A stretch of 64,000 bases of DNA from assembly GCF_000407545.1 (NCBI RefSeq), contig NZ_ASWH01000002.1, positions 744,001 through 808,000 on the forward strand. Reading direction: 5' to 3'. This document shows positions 61,090 through 64,000 of this stretch, piece by piece (position 1 is the first letter of the stretch; each line of letters opens with the position of its first letter). A program made the translations under genes and the position numbers. The notes under the pieces were generated by a model, which worked only from the letters and a program-made list of their open reading frames with translations, made no database searches and had not been told where the DNA came from. Source of the DNA: Enterococcus gilvus ATCC BAA-350. GTDB lineage: Bacteria; Bacillota; Bacilli; Lactobacillales; Enterococcaceae.

Positions 61090-61788
61090 TTAACAATCCA
61101 AACAAAAATTTTTCTCTTCATTTGGCAACGTAGCTCTGACATAATCTTGAATATGCGTGTGGAACGCGCGGACCACGGATGGCAGTTCGTTTTTCCGTAA
61201 AACCTCTACAAAAGCCAAGTGTTCCTCCGATTTTTTTTCAAGGATTCCTAAAGAGGACAGGTCTTCATTCATTGCGATAAGCAATTGATAGTATAGACTT
61301 TCTAAAATCTGCGCCCGTCTGACACTCCCTGACAACTGCCAGATGTATCTATGAAACGACAAATCAAGCGTATTGAACAAAAAGACTTTGTCCTCTTCAT
61401 TGCGGCAACGCTCTTCGCCATCTTTCATTTCTAAAGCAATTTCCGTTAGTTTCTGAAAATGCGCTTCCTTGATCATTTGATTCCGCAAAATTTTATGTAA
61501 AATTTGCGTTTCAAGAGAAGTTCGGATCTCAAACACTTCCATGATCTCTGCTGGTCCCATTTCAATCACGTGGTTTCCCTTACGAGGGGAAAACGTGATC
61601 AATCCTTGCTCATTTAAAATGCGCATCGCTTCTCTCACAGGCGCACGACTAATATTGAAGTTATTCGAAATGTCTGTCTCAATCAAACGGTCGCCGCCTT
61701 TTAATGTGCCCGACAAGATTCTGTTTTTCACATACGACACGACCATGTCGCTTAAACTTTGCTTTTCGTATCTAGGCATAATATCCAT
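61090..61788 (-). CDS. GntR family (FadR-type, FCD domain) regulator next to betaine-type transporter and reductase genes
   Basis: 232 residues: winged helix (SDMVVSYVKNRILSGTLKGGDRLIETDISNNFNISRAPVREAMRIL) and an all-helical FCD ligand domain (about 85-215) with conserved Asp/His positions that often bind metal and an acid ligand. It lies directly downstream of the BCCT transporter gene, in the same direction, but has its own promoter and palindrome. It probably controls the transporter-reductase cluster in response to substrate. Translation start is uncertain (ATG 61788 or 61779). Confidence 0.85.
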   Translation of the reverse strand: MDIMPRYEKQSLSDMVVSYVKNRILSGTLKGGDRLIETDISNNFNISRAPVREAMRILNEQGLITFSPRKGNHVIEMGPAEIMEVFEIRTSLETQILHKILRNQMIKEAHFQKLTEIALEMKDGEERCRNEEDKVFLFNTLDLSFHRYIWQLSGSVRRAQILESLYYQLLIAMNEDLSSLGILEKKSEEHLAFVEVLRKNELPSVVRAFHTHIQDYVRATLPNEEKNFCLDC

Positions 61789-61805
61789 AAATGAATCAGC
61801 ATCCC

Positions 61806-61835
61806 TTCTGATATATCTTATTAATTATATCAGAA
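61806..61835. promoter_or_regulatory. Operator-like inverted repeat over the gntR extended -10 promoter
   Basis: ttctgatata (61806-61815) and tatatcagaa (61826-61835) are perfect 10-bp arms around 10 nt. The right arm covers the minus-strand extended -10 TGATATAAT (61824-61832). A dimeric regulator bound here would switch off gntR. Confidence 0.65.
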
Positions 61836-61963
61836 AGCCTTTACTAAGTCTCTTGTCGTTCGGGATTTGATTGTTTTTGCCTTTTATTACAACCATACCT
61901 CCGCACTCGTTTACGGAAAATGAGCAAAGTAAAATTGTGCCTGTATTCACATGAACAATTAGA

Positions 61964-63427
61964 TCATTCTATTGATTCAGGCTTTTCTAGCAGCAAGGCT
62001 TTAAATAAACAAACCGCACATAACAGCATGATCACCGTCAAGGGAAGCGCTGCTACGATTGAACACGTTTGTAGCGCATCCAGCCCGCCTGTCATCAATA
62101 GAACCAAGGCCAACATCGCCTGAATGACACCCCACAAAATCTTTTTATCGTTTCCGGGGTTCAAGTCGCCCTCCGATGAGAACATTGATAGAACAAAAAT
62201 ACCCGAATTGGCCGATGTAATGAAGAAGGTACACAATAGGCAAATCGCGATAATAGAAAAGAGCATGCCTAATGGGTATTCAGCAAAAACAACAAAAAGA
62301 GCCGTTTCTGTGACCTCTTTTGCCTTGTTAATGATCTCAATGTCTAAATGAAGACCAAGACTGCCAAAAATCGAGAACCAAATAAACGACACCATTGAAG
62401 GAGCGATGATGACGCCCAAAACAAACTCTTTGATGGTTCTTCCTTTTGAGATTCTAGCGATGAACGTTCCAACAAACGGCCCCCAGGCGATCCACCACGA
62501 CCAATAAAAAATCGTCCACGATCCGAGCCACGCATTGTCCCCGAAAGGATTGATTGAAAAGCTTTCTGACACGATCGTATTGATATAGCCGCCAAATGAG
62601 TTCGTAAAAATATTCAAAGCCATGATTTTAGGCCCTACCAAAAATGCACCGAGCAAAATCGCAATCGCTAAAAACAAATTAATATCTGATAACAGCTTGA
62701 TTCCTTTATCGATCCCGCTGACTGCGGTCCACGTATAGACAATGGTCAGTGCGACGATGATCACTATCTGAACCAACCTCGTCGTTGGAATATCAAATAG
62801 GTAGTTCAGCCCTGAATTTATCTGCAAGGTTCCTTGTCCCAACGATGTAGCGATTCCTGCTACGGTCGCAAAAACTGCACAAATATCAATGAGTTTACCA
62901 ATAGGCCCTCTCACGCCTTTTTCTCCTAAAATCGGTAAAAAAATACTGCTGATCAGTCCAGACGTATTTTTTCTAAATTGAAAATAGGCCAGTGCCATTC
63001 CAATGATCGAATAGGCTGCCCACGGATGAAATCCCCAGTGTAAAAAGGATTTTTGCATCGCCATATCTGCTGCTTTTTCCGTACCGCCAAAAGTCGTAAA
63101 ATGATTCAGCGGTTCCGCAACACCCCAGAAAACCAATCCGATCCCCATTCCTGCACCAAATAACATCGCAAACCACGAACGGTTGCTATATTCTGGAACC
63201 GAATCATCTGGTCCAAGCTTTATTTTCCCAAAACGACTAAAAGCAATAAGTAACGAGAAGATGACAAAAACAAACATCGCGATCAAATAAAACCAGCCAA
63301 ATGTATCCACCAAAAAAGCTTTTGTGCTATTCATCGCTTGCGCAAATGGGTCTGGAGCAATCAAGCCGATCAGTACGATTAATCCTGTAATCAAAAGCGA
63401 AACATAAAAAACGATATTTTTTTTCAT
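61964..63427 (-). CDS. BCCT family betaine/choline-type transporter
   Basis: 487 residues with twelve membrane helices. BCCT signatures: AMLFGAGMGIGLVFWGVAEP with the Gly-rich substrate/sodium motif, and TIFYWSWWIAWGPFVGTFIARISKGRT with the Trp box. It imports quaternary amines such as glycine betaine, choline or carnitine by ion symport. It follows the grdB-type reductase gene by 75 bp in the same direction, so it probably supplies betaine (or sarcosine) as electron acceptor rather than acting only in osmoprotection. ATG 63427 follows GAGGAAA. Confidence 0.9.
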   Translation of the reverse strand: MKKNIVFYVSLLITGLIVLIGLIAPDPFAQAMNSTKAFLVDTFGWFYLIAMFVFVIFSLLIAFSRFGKIKLGPDDSVPEYSNRSWFAMLFGAGMGIGLVFWGVAEPLNHFTTFGGTEKAADMAMQKSFLHWGFHPWAAYSIIGMALAYFQFRKNTSGLISSIFLPILGEKGVRGPIGKLIDICAVFATVAGIATSLGQGTLQINSGLNYLFDIPTTRLVQIVIIVALTIVYTWTAVSGIDKGIKLLSDINLFLAIAILLGAFLVGPKIMALNIFTNSFGGYINTIVSESFSINPFGDNAWLGSWTIFYWSWWIAWGPFVGTFIARISKGRTIKEFVLGVIIAPSMVSFIWFSIFGSLGLHLDIEIINKAKEVTETALFVVFAEYPLGMLFSIIAICLLCTFFITSANSGIFVLSMFSSEGDLNPGNDKKILWGVIQAMLALVLLMTGGLDALQTCSIVAALPLTVIMLLCAVCLFKALLLEKPESIE

Positions 63428-63464
63428 CTTTAGGTTTCCTCTTCTCTTTAAAGTTTTTTTATTA

Positions 63465-63490
63465 GACGAACCGCGGTTTGGCGGTTCGTC
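63465..63490. repeat. Hairpin between grdB-type and BCCT genes
   Basis: Perfect 10-bp stem gacgaaccgc / gcggttcgtc with 6-nt loop. No U tract on the minus strand, so it may protect the upstream mRNA rather than end it. Confidence 0.7.
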
Positions 63491-63502
63491 CGTGAGTACA
63501 AA

Positions 63503-64000
63503 TTAAACTTTCACTTCAAAAAGTCGAGGTTCTTCGATCTCCGTCGATAGAGCGTCCAATGCGACCCCTACTCGATGGTAACGCAGGCGATGTTGAACTT
63601 CTTTTGGTGTCGCAGGGTCTCCCAATGGGTACGGGATTGAGATCGTTGGCACGATTCGATTGACGCCCACGGTTCGAGCAACTGGGATCAAGTTCGCCAT
63701 TTGAACGATCGTGATTCCTGCTTTTTCAATTTCTCTGGTCATCGTTGCACCGCAACGAGTACAGGTGCCTCAGGTGGAGGTTAAAATAACAGCTTTAACG
63801 CCATCTTCGATCAGTTCCTCTGCAATCTCTTGTCCCATCCGACTTGCTTCGGCTTGAGTCGTCCCTGTGCCGACAGTCGCATAAAAATAAGGATATACGC
63901 CGCCAATTTTGCCTTCTTCTGCGTACTCTTTCAATACATCTAATGGCAGGACAACATTTGGGTCATCATTGGCTGCGGCTGGATCGAATCCCGCATGGAT
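63503..64000 (-). CDS. GrdB/GrdF/GrdH-type reductase selenoprotein, 3' part, with in-frame UGA (selenocysteine)
   Basis: The minus strand is open from the window edge to 63503 except for a TGA at 63770-63772. The reading across it is AVILTST-U-GTCTRCGATMTREIEKAG, identical in pattern to the active site of component B of glycine, sarcosine or betaine reductase, with Sec followed by Cys+3 and Cys+6. Upstream (DPNVVLPLDVLKEY, YFYATVGTGTTQAEASRMG) and downstream (VNRIVPTISIPYPLGDP) parts also match. A hairpin GCACC / GGTGC follows the TGA by one base, a possible bacterial SECIS. The selenoprotein cleaves the C-N bond of the substrate. The adjacent BCCT transporter favours betaine. Ordinary gene callers would report only the fragment from 63742. 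Confidence 0.9.
63746..63772 (-). promoter_or_regulatory. In-frame UGA and putative bSECIS hairpin
   Basis: TGA (63770-63772) followed on the minus strand by G, stem GCACC, 12-nt loop tgtactcgttgc, stem GGTGC. Bacterial SECIS hairpins that recruit SelB begin shortly after the UGA, as here. Only the 5-bp stem is seen; function is inferred from the family. Confidence 0.65.

Noticed and set aside
63503..63742. Independent 79-aa gene starting at ATG 63742
   Set aside because: No ribosome site, and the sequence continues upstream without a break through the UGA into a conserved GrdB-type frame.

Overview
The window reads as chromosomal DNA of a low-to-moderate GC Lactobacillales bacterium, most likely an Enterococcus. 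It carries the enterococcal-type agmatine deiminase locus (aguR divergent from aguB-aguD-aguA-aguC), an ABC-F protein very close to the enterococcal Lsa family, PepX, PepV, OPT and Mga-type regulators, and strong AGGAGG ribosome binding sites. No rRNA, tRNA, insertion sequence, prophage or CRISPR array was found. Species cannot be assigned from the sequence alone.

Layout. 1-5.6 kb: tail of a probable class I lysyl-tRNA synthetase, an autoregulated TetR/DUF998 pair, membrane proteins, a small K+ channel, an orphan MreC and a pentapeptide-repeat protein. 5.7-9.1 kb: a complete agr-type quorum-sensing locus (stand-alone LytTR protein, AgrB-like protease, a 47-residue AgrD-like propeptide, AgrC-like kinase, AgrA-like regulator). 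9.1-19.7 kb: Spx-like and MarR regulators, two coupled GT8 glycosyltransferases followed by an uncatalogued 57-residue membrane peptide, a HAD phosphatase, an alpha-carbonic anhydrase, a lipase-like hydrolase, a Mga-like regulator and a tRNA-editing protein. 19.8-26.8 kb: a secreted protein with eight Cys/His-rich repeats, a membrane-anchored protein, a class A penicillin-binding protein and a degenerate CPBP protein.

26.9-32.7 kb: the agmatine deiminase pathway. Agmatine enters through AguD in exchange for putrescine, AguA makes carbamoylputrescine, AguB makes putrescine and carbamoyl phosphate, and AguC makes ATP. A textbook cre site lies upstream of aguB. 32.7-47.3 kb: an anchored Ser-rich protein, a CycA-like permease, two divergent AI-2E-family proteins, an Lrp-aminotransferase pair, a TMEM175-like channel, an EamA exporter, PepX and an MFS transporter. 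47.6-57.8 kb: a peptide-use cluster (PepV, OPT transporter, PqqD-like protein), pyruvate phosphate dikinase and a GH13 neopullulanase-like enzyme.

57.8-64 kb: the lsa-type gene behind a long leader with stacked regulatory elements, two tandem DUF3841 genes, then a GntR regulator, a BCCT betaine-type transporter and the 3' part of a grdB-family gene. That gene has an in-frame UGA in the exact context of the selenocysteine of glycine/sarcosine/betaine reductase component B. It implies selenoprotein-based reductive betaine or glycine catabolism.

The most noteworthy items are the grdB-type UGA codon at the right edge, the Listeria-like agrD hidden between agrB and agrC, the Cys/His repeat protein and the lsa leader.
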